Part shown: positions 39,384-48,207 of the stretch, in pieces | Layout of the letters: each line of letters opens with the position of its first letter | How positions within the stretch are numbered: the first letter of the stretch is position 1 | Source of the DNA: Lachnospiraceae bacterium | GTDB lineage: Bacteria > Bacillota > Clostridia > Lachnospirales > Lachnospiraceae | Length of the DNA stretch: 64,000 nt | NCBI GenBank assembly: GCA_017478245.1 | Contig: JAFVDW010000018.1 | Coordinates: 25,287 to 89,286, forward strand | Direction of reading: 5' to 3' | Position numbers and translations under genes: made by a program | Notes under the pieces: model-generated | The model's database searches: none | Told to the model about the DNA's origin: nothing | What the model saw: only the letters and a program-made list of their open reading frames with translations

Positions 39384-40121
39384 CTAGCCCAATATCATCT
39401 TAGCAGCCTCGATAAATACACACTCTGCCAGATACCATCTACTATACCCATTGATACGATAACAATAAAGGTATCGATCCCGGATACGCTTCTTCGCCGC
39501 TTTGAAGCTCTTGTGATTGCTGGCTCCTCCCATGGTGAAATCGGCCAACACTTTATCCACTGTAACGATGCGTCTGTTCTGTCTGCGCATCTGCAAAAAG
39601 AATCCGTAGTCATCATGAATCCCCAAATCCCTGAAGGGATTTTCTTTATAAATATCTGCCCTCACAAAGGTAGTGGGGTGATTCCAGTCTCTGGAGGTCT
39701 GAAAGGAGCGCAGCCTTGCTTTTTTTACAAAGCTGCTTCCATCCGTCTTAAGCAAACGTATATCGGCAAACATCAGCTCACACTGCTCCCTCTTAAAGGT
39801 CTGCACCACCGTTTCCACCGTATCCGGCTCATACCAGTCGCCACTGTTCAGAATCCCGATGACATCTCCGCCCGCCAACCGGATGCCTTTATTCATAGCA
39901 TCATATATGCCCTTGTCCGGCTCACTGACAATGTGATAGGTCATTCCTCTCTCCTCCAGTGCCTGACGGTAGCTCTCCGCCACCTCCACGGTGGCATCCC
40001 GGCTGGCACCATCGATAATCCAATACTCCACATCTGTATACGTTTGTGCCAGAACGGATTCAATGGTTTTGCCAATATACTCTTCACTGTTAAATGCTAT
40101 CGTAATAATGCTAACCTTCAT
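39384..40121 (-). CDS. GT2 glycosyltransferase (WcaE-like)
   Basis: A 245-residue GT2 enzyme with MKVSIITIAFNSEEYIGKTI, DGASRDATVEV, SEPDKGIYDAMNKGI and LNSGDWYEPDTV, typical of short GT2 proteins in colanic-acid-like clusters. The start at 40121 overlaps the epimerase gene by 11 bp and is preceded by GGAG at ten bases; an upstream frame to 40166 is inside the epimerase gene. Donor sugar unknown. Confidence 0.9.
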   Translation of the reverse strand: MKVSIITIAFNSEEYIGKTIESVLAQTYTDVEYWIIDGASRDATVEVAESYRQALEERGMTYHIVSEPDKGIYDAMNKGIRLAGGDVIGILNSGDWYEPDTVETVVQTFKREQCELMFADIRLLKTDGSSFVKKARLRSFQTSRDWNHPTTFVRADIYKENPFRDLGIHDDYGFFLQMRRQNRRIVTVDKVLADFTMGGASNHKSFKAAKKRIRDRYLYCYRINGYSRWYLAECVFIEAAKMILG

Positions 40122-41052
40122 TTTTCCCATGCTCCACACTTCTGCGGATGCTTTCCTCCAAATCACATATCTGATAACCTGTGAGCTCCCCTGTCAAGCC
40201 CTGTTCAACGGTCAATGAGCCAAATGCCTTGTTCGCCATATTCCCCAGTTTTCCCGGCATTGCAGAAGCAATCCTCACAGGCAGCTTCAGCAGCTTTGTC
40301 AGACGAATCTGTCTGCCCAGAGCGCCGCCGATTGCCTGAACCATCCGGGCAGTGGTGACATACGCTTCATTCTGCGGAAGAAACACACCCCCCTGCCCAC
40401 TCTCAATCAACAGCCGCAAAAACTCTGTCAGATTCTCAATATATATCATACTTCTTTCATTGTGAATATCCGGAAAAACAGGAGTTTTAGCAGCAAGCTT
40501 TACTAACATGGGAAAATTGCCCTTACTGCCCGCCCCATATACCATGGGCGAGCGCACAATTGCCACCCTGAAATCGCCCTGAGACTCCTGCTCCAGTTCA
40601 CACAGCTTCCTCTCCGCCTGCCACTTGCTGTCTCCGTAAAAGTTGGCAGGAGAAGGCTGCGTATCTGCCGTGATATGCTTGTTTTTCCCCACTCCGGCAC
40701 TGTCACCATAGACAATCACACTGCTCATATAAATGAATTGTGGCACGCCTGCCGCTTTTGCCTTAGCTGCAGTACGCACCGCCAGATTACAATTTATTTC
40801 ATAATATGCCTGCTGCTCCGCCTTTGAGAGCCCGCCGATATCTGCATGTGCCTTCCCCGCCAGATGCAGCACTGAATCATATCCCGCAAAATCAAAGCTT
40901 TCCCATCCATTTCCTCGAAGCGATAACGTGTCCACCAGATAACACGCATCCGGGGCAGCGGACGCACCTGTCTGTCTGTTGAACTCTTGCAGGAACCGTA
41001 TCATATTCGTCCCGATGTAGCCACCGGCTCCCGTAATCAGGATTTTCTTCAT
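40111..41052 (-). CDS. NAD-dependent sugar epimerase/dehydratase
   Basis: A 313-residue extended SDR with KKILITGAGGYIGTNMIRFL, LHLAGKAHAD, and a catalytic region YMSSVIVYGD followed by FYGDSKWQAERKL (the Tyr-x3-Lys pair). It is like epimerases next to PglC-type transferases, which often reduce or epimerise UDP-4-keto or UDP-HexNAc sugars. A possible role is finishing the sugar made by the dehydratase at 41699-43579. ATG 41052 follows GGAGG and overlaps the upstream stop by four bases. Exact reaction not assignable. Confidence 0.85.
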   Translation of the reverse strand: MKKILITGAGGYIGTNMIRFLQEFNRQTGASAAPDACYLVDTLSLRGNGWESFDFAGYDSVLHLAGKAHADIGGLSKAEQQAYYEINCNLAVRTAAKAKAAGVPQFIYMSSVIVYGDSAGVGKNKHITADTQPSPANFYGDSKWQAERKLCELEQESQGDFRVAIVRSPMVYGAGSKGNFPMLVKLAAKTPVFPDIHNERSMIYIENLTEFLRLLIESGQGGVFLPQNEAYVTTARMVQAIGGALGRQIRLTKLLKLPVRIASAMPGKLGNMANKAFGSLTVEQGLTGELTGYQICDLEESIRRSVEHGKNEG

Positions 41053-41666
41053 GAATCTTTTTCCTCCGTTTGCTTCATGGCTCCGGTTCCGCCTTCCACC
41101 ACGCCATCCTGTCTCGCCACAGAAATTACCGTGCCCAAAATGCAGCGGACATCCATTCCAAAGCTCATCCGTTTCACATACTCACCGTCCAACGCAGCCT
41201 TCACCTGAATCTCCAACTCATCCCTGCCGTTAATCTGCGCCCAACCGGTCAATCCCGGAAGAATATCATTGGCACCGTACTTATCCCGCTCTTCAATCAG
41301 ATCATATTGATTCCACAATGCAGGTCTGGGACCTACCACAGCCATATCCCCTTTTAAAATATTGATGATCTGAGGAAGTTCATCCAGACTGGTTTTGCGC
41401 AGGAATTTTCCCACCTTGGTAATATATTGCTCCGGATCCTTCAACAGGTGCGTAGGCATATCCTTGGGCGTATCGATGCGCATGGTGCGGAATTTCAAAA
41501 TATAAAAGTAACTTTTGTGTATACCCACCCGTTTCTGACGAAACAGCACCGGTCCCTTGGAATCCACCTTGATTGCCACAATCAAAATCAGGAAAAGAGG
41601 TGACAATAAAATCAGTCCCACCAGTGCCACCAACCGGTCTATGATTTTTTTTATCTTAAAATACAT
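41049..41666 (-). CDS. Small phosphoglycosyl transferase (PglC-like initiating sugar transferase)
   Basis: A 205-residue monotopic enzyme with one re-entrant membrane helix (~8-32), FRQKRVGIHKSYFYILKFRT, catalytic Asp95-Glu96 in TSLDELPQ, and VVGPRPALW. It transfers a sugar-1-phosphate to undecaprenyl phosphate to begin repeat-unit assembly. PglC-type enzymes commonly use the diNAcBac or related UDP-sugar made by a PglF-like dehydratase, which lies just upstream. The start is ATG 41666; the longer frame to 41705 overlaps the dehydratase gene. A second, larger initiating transferase is at 53662. Confidence 0.93.
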   Translation of the reverse strand: MYFKIKKIIDRLVALVGLILLSPLFLILIVAIKVDSKGPVLFRQKRVGIHKSYFYILKFRTMRIDTPKDMPTHLLKDPEQYITKVGKFLRKTSLDELPQIINILKGDMAVVGPRPALWNQYDLIEERDKYGANDILPGLTGWAQINGRDELEIQVKAALDGEYVKRMSFGMDVRCILGTVISVARQDGVVEGGTGAMKQTEEKDS

Positions 41667-41698
41667 AAGCTCATCCGCTCCTTTCCCCGGTTCTGTAT

Positions 41699-43579
41699 CT
41701 AACAATCGTAATGGTAGGTAGGCACAATCTCCTTCACCATTTCCCGAATATCCGATTCCTCGTCCTTGGCAATCTCGCCGAGACGCTCTAGCTGTTCCTC
41801 AAAGATATCCACATCATACTCAATAGGTTTGCCTATGTGAATCAGGCGGTTAGCAGTCTCCTTCAAGCCCTCCTCATCCATCAACAGCTCCTCGTACATC
41901 TTCTCTCCCGGACGAAGACCTATGAATTCAATCATGATGTCTTCGTTGACGCGATAGCCGGACAGTCTGATCAGGTTTTTCGCCAGATCCAATATCTTCA
42001 CCGGCTCTCCCATGTCCAATACAAAAATCTCACCGCCCTTTGCAAAAGCTCCAGCCTGCAACACCAGTGAAACCGCCTCCGGTATCGTCATAAAATAGCG
42101 GATGATGTCAGGATGGGTGACTGTCACCGGTCCCCCTTCTGCAATCTGCTTTTTGAAAAGCGGAATCACACTACCGTTACTTCCCAACACGTTGCCAAAA
42201 CGCACTGCCACAAAATTGGTCTTGGAGCGCTGATTCATCATCTGAATCACCATCTCGCAGATGCGCTTGGATGCACCCATGATATTGGTGGGGTTCACTG
42301 CTTTATCTGTAGAAATCAGAACAAATTTCTCCGCGCCGTAGCGATCTGCTGCCTGCGCAGTCTTGTAAGTACCGAAAACATTATTTTTTATTGCCTCATT
42401 GGGACTGGTCTCCATCAACGGTACATGCTTATGGGCAGCCGCATGATACACAATATTGGGTCTGTAGGTCTCAAAAATTTTATTCATCCGCAAGGTATTC
42501 CGCACAGATGCAATCAGGACAATCAGATTTAAGCTGGGATATTTGTGGAGCAGCTCCTGTTGTATTTCATAAGTGCTGTTTTCATAAATATCCACAATAA
42601 TCAACTGCTTCGGTCTATGCGCCGCAATCTGACGGCAAAGCTCGCTTCCGATGGAGCCGCCTCCGCCGGTTACCATCACCACTTTTCCCTGTAGATTCTG
42701 CAGCACTTCCTCTGTGTTAATTTCCACCGGTTCCCTTCCAAGGAGATCCTCAATATCCACTTCCTTTAAATTGGATACCGACACGTCTCCATTAATCAAC
42801 TGATACACGCCAGGCAAGGTGCGCAGCTTACAGTCGGTCTCCTTACAGATATCCAGTATTTCCTTTTTGATACGATTATTGGCAGAGGGAATCGCGAATA
42901 TAATCTCATCTATACAGTATTCTCCCACGGCGTCCTGAATCTTATCCCTTCCTCCCACAATCGGCACGCCACGCATGAACTTCCCATGGCAGCCCGGCTG
43001 ATCGTCAATGATACATTTTACATTCAGATTGACATATTGACTGCTCTCAATTTCCTTCATGATGGTGTTGGCTGCTGCTCCTGCACCGATGATCATGACA
43101 TTATTACGCTCACCCTTAAAACGGTGCTCCATCCGCCTGGCATTCACAATGCGCAGGATGCGATAGCTGAATCGAATCAGACAACATGCGCCGAAGAGAA
43201 GAAACCAATAAATCACATAGTAGCTTCTGGGCATAACCTGATTGATTATATAAGTAAATATCATCTGTGCTATAGCCGCACAGGTGGTGGCAAAAATAAT
43301 ATTCAAAAGCTCCGTGTCACTGGCATATCTCCAGACACTTTTGTACAACTTCCATACCACAAAAAAGAACAAGGTAATCGCAATGTTATAGGGCAGTATG
43401 GTAATAAACTTTTGCAGATATTCATCGGGAATTGCTGCAAAACTAAATTCAAAACGGATATAAATCGCCAAAAAAGAAGCTACCACGATTGCCATGGTGT
43501 CCATCAGCACCAGTGCAATGATGCGGTTAATTGGTATTTTTAACAGTTTATTATCTCTTATCACTTGATTTATCTTCAT
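41699..43579 (-). CDS. Membrane UDP-GlcNAc 4,6-dehydratase, CapD/PglF/WbpM-like
   Basis: A 626-residue protein. Four N-terminal membrane spans (~15-140) precede a first Rossmann-like domain (IIGAGAAANTIMKEIE, ~163-178) and a catalytic SDR domain with VTGGGGSIGSELCRQI (303-318), DIYENSTYEIQQEL and STDKAVNPTNIMGASKR. It converts UDP-GlcNAc to the UDP-4-keto-6-deoxy sugar for bacillosamine, FucNAc or QuiNAc. ATG 43579 follows AGAAAGG. It is followed by the PglC-like transferase. Confidence 0.94.
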   Translation of the reverse strand: MKINQVIRDNKLLKIPINRIIALVLMDTMAIVVASFLAIYIRFEFSFAAIPDEYLQKFITILPYNIAITLFFFVVWKLYKSVWRYASDTELLNIIFATTCAAIAQMIFTYIINQVMPRSYYVIYWFLLFGACCLIRFSYRILRIVNARRMEHRFKGERNNVMIIGAGAAANTIMKEIESSQYVNLNVKCIIDDQPGCHGKFMRGVPIVGGRDKIQDAVGEYCIDEIIFAIPSANNRIKKEILDICKETDCKLRTLPGVYQLINGDVSVSNLKEVDIEDLLGREPVEINTEEVLQNLQGKVVMVTGGGGSIGSELCRQIAAHRPKQLIIVDIYENSTYEIQQELLHKYPSLNLIVLIASVRNTLRMNKIFETYRPNIVYHAAAHKHVPLMETSPNEAIKNNVFGTYKTAQAADRYGAEKFVLISTDKAVNPTNIMGASKRICEMVIQMMNQRSKTNFVAVRFGNVLGSNGSVIPLFKKQIAEGGPVTVTHPDIIRYFMTIPEAVSLVLQAGAFAKGGEIFVLDMGEPVKILDLAKNLIRLSGYRVNEDIMIEFIGLRPGEKMYEELLMDEEGLKETANRLIHIGKPIEYDVDIFEEQLERLGEIAKDEESDIREMVKEIVPTYHYDC

Positions 43580-43582
43580 ACT

Positions 43583-45286
43583 TTAGCCTTTCTTTCTCCG
43601 GGCTGCCTGATATGCTCTTCCCATTCCCAACACCACAAAGATGGTTGCCAAACTCATAGATTGCTGAAAGCTGACAATGTTGTTCACCGTATATGCCAAT
43701 ACACAAAGCCCACAGGCACCTGCTATCACAGTATTCCCTTTTTTATCCCTCAGAAAACAGATGATTGCGCTAATCATCATTCCCCCATAGCTGACACAGC
43801 CCAACAATCCCATATTAATCCAGATACTGAGCCATTCACAGTGGGCATTAGTCAGACGCAGATTCATAAATCGTTCTGTAATCATCGTATGCAGTTGCTC
43901 ACTTCCGGCATCGTTGATGAATGCCTCCATACTATCAGGTCCCACACCAATCAGGCGCTGTAGCATGTTTTCTTCCTTCAGACACATGAGCCCCGCCTGC
44001 CAGGTGGCGCCGCGATTGCTTCCCCATGTGGGCGAGAACGTGAAAAACTCATTTTGTGAGAGACTGCCCAGACTGCCCGGATACTTCGTGTTCCATGCTA
44101 TCATACCCACAACCGCTACAAACAGAAAAGCAGTGGCACAGAACACAATTCCAGTCAAGCCTCGAAACAGCTTCACAGAATACCTGCCCCGCCGATTCAT
44201 CCATCCCACAAGCAGCAGAAAGAATATGGCAAGCATCGCCAATCCCACGGGCAGCATACTATCCGTAAACAAATCTGTCACTGCATCAGAAAAGGTCATC
44301 TGAGCCGGAAACCTTGTTCGTATTCCCCAAAGAGCCATACATACAACTGCCAGAATCAAAACCAACTGCCAGAACACCCACATTCTTCTTCCGCTGTCTG
44401 CTGACATGCAAAAAAGAGCCAACAGCACTGCACCAAGTGCCAGAAAACCACTCATGCTCCCCTGTGTCACCAGTGCAGCAAATCCCACTGCCACATAGAG
44501 AATCAGAAGCACCCTTTTGCATTTAATCTGCATTTGTACAGTCCTTGGCTGCCCCAATACCTCCAACGAAGTCTCTGTCTTTTGCCACAGCAGATACACA
44601 CCTGCAAAAAACACAGAGACAAGATATCCACAATACCAATTAATATTTCCTATGGTGGATATGAAATCCGCCCGCTCCAACTGCATATCAATGGGATAAC
44701 AGCCAAAGCGGTTCAGAATCCCCAAGCCAAACACCACTGCCGATACCGGCAGAAGCAACAGGAATATCCAATCCCGCCTCTCCCATAACCTGGAGATGCA
44801 AAAATACGCAAGCACCGATACTAACTGGGGAATCAAACCCATGTACCAACCGTTTGCCCCCCACAACGCAGTGTCCTTATAGTTCGATGCCGCGTAAGAT
44901 ATCAGCACACTGCACCCATAAAGCAATGCAAACATATCCGTAATCGTAAAAGATGCTACCCATGTCTTAAGACATACCGCCATACTTCTCTCTTTTTCTT
45001 TCCGGATGCGTACAACTCCACAAAAAGCCAGGCACACTAACACCGGAAGCAATAGCTGTCCTGTATGCTCTATGGTCCACCGAAAGAAAAGGTACTTACT
45101 GGTTCCAATCGTCTTATATCCCTGTTCACGCTGATAATAAAAAGGCATTGCCACAATAATCAATAATAAATAGATACAAATAATATAATCCACAAGCTGT
45201 GCAAAAAAGCGATAACCTGTGGTAAATATTGATTCTGTCTGCTCTTTTTTCCGTCCTAATTTACTACTCATATCAAAAATTTCCAT
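43583..45286 (-). CDS. O-antigen ligase/polymerase-like membrane protein (Wzy_C family)
   Basis: A 567-residue polytopic protein with about twelve spans and a large outer loop (~385-470) containing GATWQAGLMCLKEE and IGVGPDSMEAF, the usual WaaL/Wzy_C signature region. It probably polymerises or transfers lipid-linked glycan at the outer face. It is the first gene of the leftward block ending at 38116. ATG 45286 has only a weak AGG site. A different polymerase, EpsG-like, is at 49793. Confidence 0.87.
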   Translation of the reverse strand: MEIFDMSSKLGRKKEQTESIFTTGYRFFAQLVDYIICIYLLLIIVAMPFYYQREQGYKTIGTSKYLFFRWTIEHTGQLLLPVLVCLAFCGVVRIRKEKERSMAVCLKTWVASFTITDMFALLYGCSVLISYAASNYKDTALWGANGWYMGLIPQLVSVLAYFCISRLWERRDWIFLLLLPVSAVVFGLGILNRFGCYPIDMQLERADFISTIGNINWYCGYLVSVFFAGVYLLWQKTETSLEVLGQPRTVQMQIKCKRVLLILYVAVGFAALVTQGSMSGFLALGAVLLALFCMSADSGRRMWVFWQLVLILAVVCMALWGIRTRFPAQMTFSDAVTDLFTDSMLPVGLAMLAIFFLLLVGWMNRRGRYSVKLFRGLTGIVFCATAFLFVAVVGMIAWNTKYPGSLGSLSQNEFFTFSPTWGSNRGATWQAGLMCLKEENMLQRLIGVGPDSMEAFINDAGSEQLHTMITERFMNLRLTNAHCEWLSIWINMGLLGCVSYGGMMISAIICFLRDKKGNTVIAGACGLCVLAYTVNNIVSFQQSMSLATIFVVLGMGRAYQAARRKKG

Positions 45287-45309
45287 TATAAACCTATTTT
45301 ATCTTTTAT

Positions 45310-45338
45310 AATATAGCATTATTTATTCCACATAGCAA
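45310..45338 (-). promoter_or_regulatory. Promoter for the Wzy-type block 38116-45286
   Basis: Minus-strand TTGCTA (45338-45333), 17-bp spacer, TATATT (45315-45310). The leader is short, about 17 bp. Confidence 0.55.
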
Positions 45339-45362
45339 GGACATGCTTACCCAGATTCTTTG

Positions 45363-45387
45363 AATTTGTCGATTTGCGCGACGAATT
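45363..45387. promoter_or_regulatory. Dyad between divergent promoters, one arm resembling a Spo0A box
   Basis: AATTTGTCG (45363-45371) and CGACGAATT (45379-45387) are inverted with one mismatch over a seven-base spacer. The left arm contains TGTCGAT (45367-45373), six of seven matches to the 0A-box TGTCGAA. It sits between the two divergent -35 elements. Confidence 0.45.
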
Positions 45388-45413
45388 TTTTTTATTTTAT
45401 GTCAAAATTATTG

Positions 45414-45441
45414 TTGCAATTTTCAATACATATGGTACAAT
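45414..45441 (+). promoter_or_regulatory. Promoter for the Spo0A-domain gene
   Basis: TTGCAA (45414-45419), 16-bp spacer, TACAAT (45436-45441), about 65 bp upstream of the TTG start at 45509. Confidence 0.65.
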
Positions 45442-45508
45442 TTATACCGCATATGCATCAAGGAAGAATCATAGATATAATATTCGACGGATGAAAGGGG
45501 AGCTCAAC

Positions 45509-45886
45509 TTGGAGATAACAACTGTAAAGGATTGTGAATTAGAAAGATATATTACTAACATTATGCTGGATATAGGCGTTCCGGCACATTTGAAGGGATA
45601 TCACTACCTGCGTGATGCCATTTTGCTGTCTGGAAAGGACATGGAGGTAGTGAGTAGCGTGACAAAGCTTTTGTATCCCGCCATTGCCAAAAGATTTAAG
45701 ACCACCGACCAGAAGGTGGAGCGCGCCATTCGTAATGCAATAGAGGTATCCTGGGCAAGAGGAAATTGTGAAACTTTTGAGGCAATGTTCGGATATTCTG
45801 CAGCATCCGGAAAAAGCAGACCGACGAATAGCGAATATATCGCAAGAATAGCCGATAAAGTTCGCCTTGATTTTAAGGCTATGTAA
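45509..45886 (+). CDS. Stand-alone Spo0A C-terminal DNA-binding domain protein
   Basis: A 125-residue protein matching only the effector domain of Spo0A. The hallmarks are DIGVPAHLKGYHYLRDAI (21-38), LYPAIAKRFKTTDQKVERAI (55-74), EVSWARGN and RPTNSEYIARIADK. The N-terminal phosphoreceiver domain is absent, so phosphorelay control is not expected. It starts at TTG 45509, six bases after AAAGGGGAG; ATGs at 45491 and 45374 lie on or before that site and are rejected. It is a single rightward gene between two leftward polysaccharide blocks, with its own promoter and terminator, which suggests a local regulator. Confidence 0.88.
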   Translation: MEITTVKDCELERYITNIMLDIGVPAHLKGYHYLRDAILLSGKDMEVVSSVTKLLYPAIAKRFKTTDQKVERAIRNAIEVSWARGNCETFEAMFGYSAASGKSRPTNSEYIARIADKVRLDFKAM

Positions 45887-45926
45887 ATCATCTAAATTTG
45901 AAAATATTCTTTGTTGCAATGCGGAT

Positions 45927-45960
45927 ACAACCGCGAGATGGTCCCGCGGTTGTCAATTTT
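45927..45960. terminator. Rho-independent terminator, probably bidirectional
   Basis: ACAACCGCG (45927-45935) pairs with CGCGGTTGT (45945-45953), followed by CAATTTT. It separates the Spo0A-domain gene from the converging end of the GT block. Confidence 0.88.
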
Positions 45961-45967
45961 CCCACTA

Positions 45968-46960
45968 TTACTTTCTCCGAATGAACGCATGTATCTGCCG
46001 GATTCCTTTTGGCGCAATGGCAAACAGTGTATGATAAAGCTTTTCCTTTTTCGTCAGATAAGTATTCCTCATACTTCTCCACCAGTTCTGTCTCATCCAC
46101 TTCACAATGGCACAGTACTGCTCTTTCTGTTTGTTCATCTGTGGAATGGGAATATGCAGCAAATACTGTAATCTCTGACAAACGCAAAATCTGAATGCCA
46201 CGTCAATCAGATCCCAACAACAATCCTCTGTCGCATCCAGTGCCACATCCGCATGATCCACACTGTCCCCATACACCTGTGAAAAATCATTTTTATCCGA
46301 CCTGCGGGAATTGCTGTTGGCGCGGTAGAACACATGATAACCTAAATAGGGGATAACCGCAACTCCCTTGAAGGTAATATCTACCAACATCTCAGTCAGC
46401 ACTCTAAAATCTTCGTTCAGCTTTCCATCAGGAAACTCCAGATCATCAAACATACTCCTTGCTGTCAGCTTGGTGCAGAAGGAAGCATCTCCTTTGTGCA
46501 TCAAAAGATCTCGAAAAAGCTCCTTCCTCGTAATCCCAAGCTCATATTCCACCAGCTCACATACATCGGGCAGCGGATTGCCCTCCTCGTCAATCTCATC
46601 ACGCCCAACCTGCGCCATCATGATACCAAGCTTCTTTATGATTGCGTATAACCGTTCGTACATTTCCGGTTCAATGTAATCATCGCTATCTACAAACCCG
46701 TAGTATTCACCTTTGGCTTCCTTCAAGCCCACATTTCTCGCACTGGATACTCCACCGTTTTCCTTATGAAAAACACGAATCCGTTCATCTTCCTTTGCCA
46801 ATTTGTCGCATAGCTCCCCCGAACCGTCTGTAGAGCCATCATCTATCAACAAAATCTCCAAATTCTTATACGTCTGGGCTGTGATAGAATGCACACAACG
46901 CTCCAGATACTCCACCGTGTTATAAACCGGTACGATAATTGTCAACAATGCACCTTCCAT
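45968..46960 (-). CDS. GT2 glycosyltransferase (EpsH/EpsJ-like)
   Basis: A 330-residue GT2 enzyme with LTIIVPVYNTVEYLERCVHS, IDDGSTDGSGELCD, NGGVSSARNVGL and the metal site FVDSDDYIEPEMY. The C-terminal ~120 residues are helical and basic. ATG 46960 follows AAAGGAG. It is the last gene of the block that starts at about 57625 and ends at the terminator 45927-45960. Donor unknown. Confidence 0.92.
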   Translation of the reverse strand: MEGALLTIIVPVYNTVEYLERCVHSITAQTYKNLEILLIDDGSTDGSGELCDKLAKEDERIRVFHKENGGVSSARNVGLKEAKGEYYGFVDSDDYIEPEMYERLYAIIKKLGIMMAQVGRDEIDEEGNPLPDVCELVEYELGITRKELFRDLLMHKGDASFCTKLTARSMFDDLEFPDGKLNEDFRVLTEMLVDITFKGVAVIPYLGYHVFYRANSNSRRSDKNDFSQVYGDSVDHADVALDATEDCCWDLIDVAFRFCVCQRLQYLLHIPIPQMNKQKEQYCAIVKWMRQNWWRSMRNTYLTKKEKLYHTLFAIAPKGIRQIHAFIRRK

Positions 46961-46972
46961 AAACTTCTCCTT

Positions 46973-48205
46973 TCAGCACGAAAATTTCCCTCTCATAAGC
47001 CACTCCAACATATGTCGTTCCGAAATCACCGGAGCATGGGAACATGGTCCCTGACTAGGGAAATCATCCTTTCCGTCAAACTGCTCTGCATTCCATTGTG
47101 TTGCATTCCGCAGTTCTTCCACTTGTATAAACTGCAATCGAACACACAGCGCAATCAAACGTTTTGCCGCCATCTGGGCATTCCACTGCTCTGTAATGGT
47201 TCGATATGCGTTCTCCCCAAGCTTTCTGCACAATCCACGATTCTGCACCAGCTTTTCCACCTGCCGGCAGAACATCTCCACATCGCCATCCCGATAAATC
47301 AGACCATTTTCTTCATGACGTATCAAAAAGGGGACTCCGCCCATCATGTGGTCTGCTACCACTGCACAACCACTGTTCATCGCCTCATTCAGTACAGCGC
47401 CCCAGCCCTCATTGCGATCACTGGTGGCAAGAAAAATATCCGCCTCCTCCATTGCCTCCCGCACCTTGGACGGCGTAAGAAAGCCCCGCAATGTCACATG
47501 CTCCTCTAATTGATACTGCTGAATCCACGCCCTCACATCCGGCTCCAGCTCTCCACCGCCAATGATGTCCATATGAAAATCATATTCTCTATCCCGCAGC
47601 CATTTTGCCGCCTCGATTGCCAGCTCCGGATGCTTTAATCGCAAAAATCTTGCCGCCCAGAGAATCTTCCCCGGCTTCTTATCCGCAAATAAGCGCTCTA
47701 CCTCAAAGCTTCTTGTCTCCGGAAAATATCCCCATCGCAGGAGCTTATCCGGATACGCCCCAACGATATGAAAATCTGACGGCACATAGGCTCCCGAACA
47801 CAGCATATACACATTCCGCCTGCGATATCTGGTATGATCCAGGTATTTTCTGCGAAGACCCCTGGGGGAGATTGCTTTCCACTGTCCCTCCCGATATAGT
47901 CGCTCGCTGTAGCGCACCACCGGGGCGCCCCGCCTAAGCCGCTCCGCAATATAGCGTTCATCCTCCACGCCGCCAAACAATACCACCTGACTCCCGGCAA
48001 TGAGCTGCTTGCCACGCTCCGGCTCTTCGTAATACTTCAACAGATACGGAAGCTCCACATTCTGCTGCCAGCCCATGCGAATCCGCTCCTCCTCCATAGG
48101 CTCCGTCTGTAGAAAAGCGAACTCTTCCCCCAACAAGTCATACATGGCATTGCAAAAAGGAATCTGATGATGATTGATATAATTTGAAACAAATAAAAAC
48201 TTCAT
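46973..48205 (-). CDS. GT4-family glycosyltransferase
   Basis: A 410-residue GT-B enzyme starting MKFLFVSNYINHHQIPFCNA. The donor-binding lobe contains ILWAARFLRLKHPELAIEAA, GFLTPSKVREAMEEADIFLA and DRNEGWGAVLNEAMNSGCAV, the E-x7-E region of GT4. ATG 48205 lies eight bases after GGAG, inside/adjacent to the upstream stop at 48208. Sugar specificity unknown. Confidence 0.9.
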   Translation of the reverse strand: MKFLFVSNYINHHQIPFCNAMYDLLGEEFAFLQTEPMEEERIRMGWQQNVELPYLLKYYEEPERGKQLIAGSQVVLFGGVEDERYIAERLRRGAPVVRYSERLYREGQWKAISPRGLRRKYLDHTRYRRRNVYMLCSGAYVPSDFHIVGAYPDKLLRWGYFPETRSFEVERLFADKKPGKILWAARFLRLKHPELAIEAAKWLRDREYDFHMDIIGGGELEPDVRAWIQQYQLEEHVTLRGFLTPSKVREAMEEADIFLATSDRNEGWGAVLNEAMNSGCAVVADHMMGGVPFLIRHEENGLIYRDGDVEMFCRQVEKLVQNRGLCRKLGENAYRTITEQWNAQMAAKRLIALCVRLQFIQVEELRNATQWNAEQFDGKDDFPSQGPCSHAPVISERHMLEWLMRGKFSC

Positions 48206-48207
48206 GC

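Noticed and set aside
45374-45508. Longer N-terminus (170 residues) for the Spo0A-domain protein
   Set aside because: The extension covers the promoter -35/-10 and the strong AAAGGGGAG ribosome site before TTG 45509.
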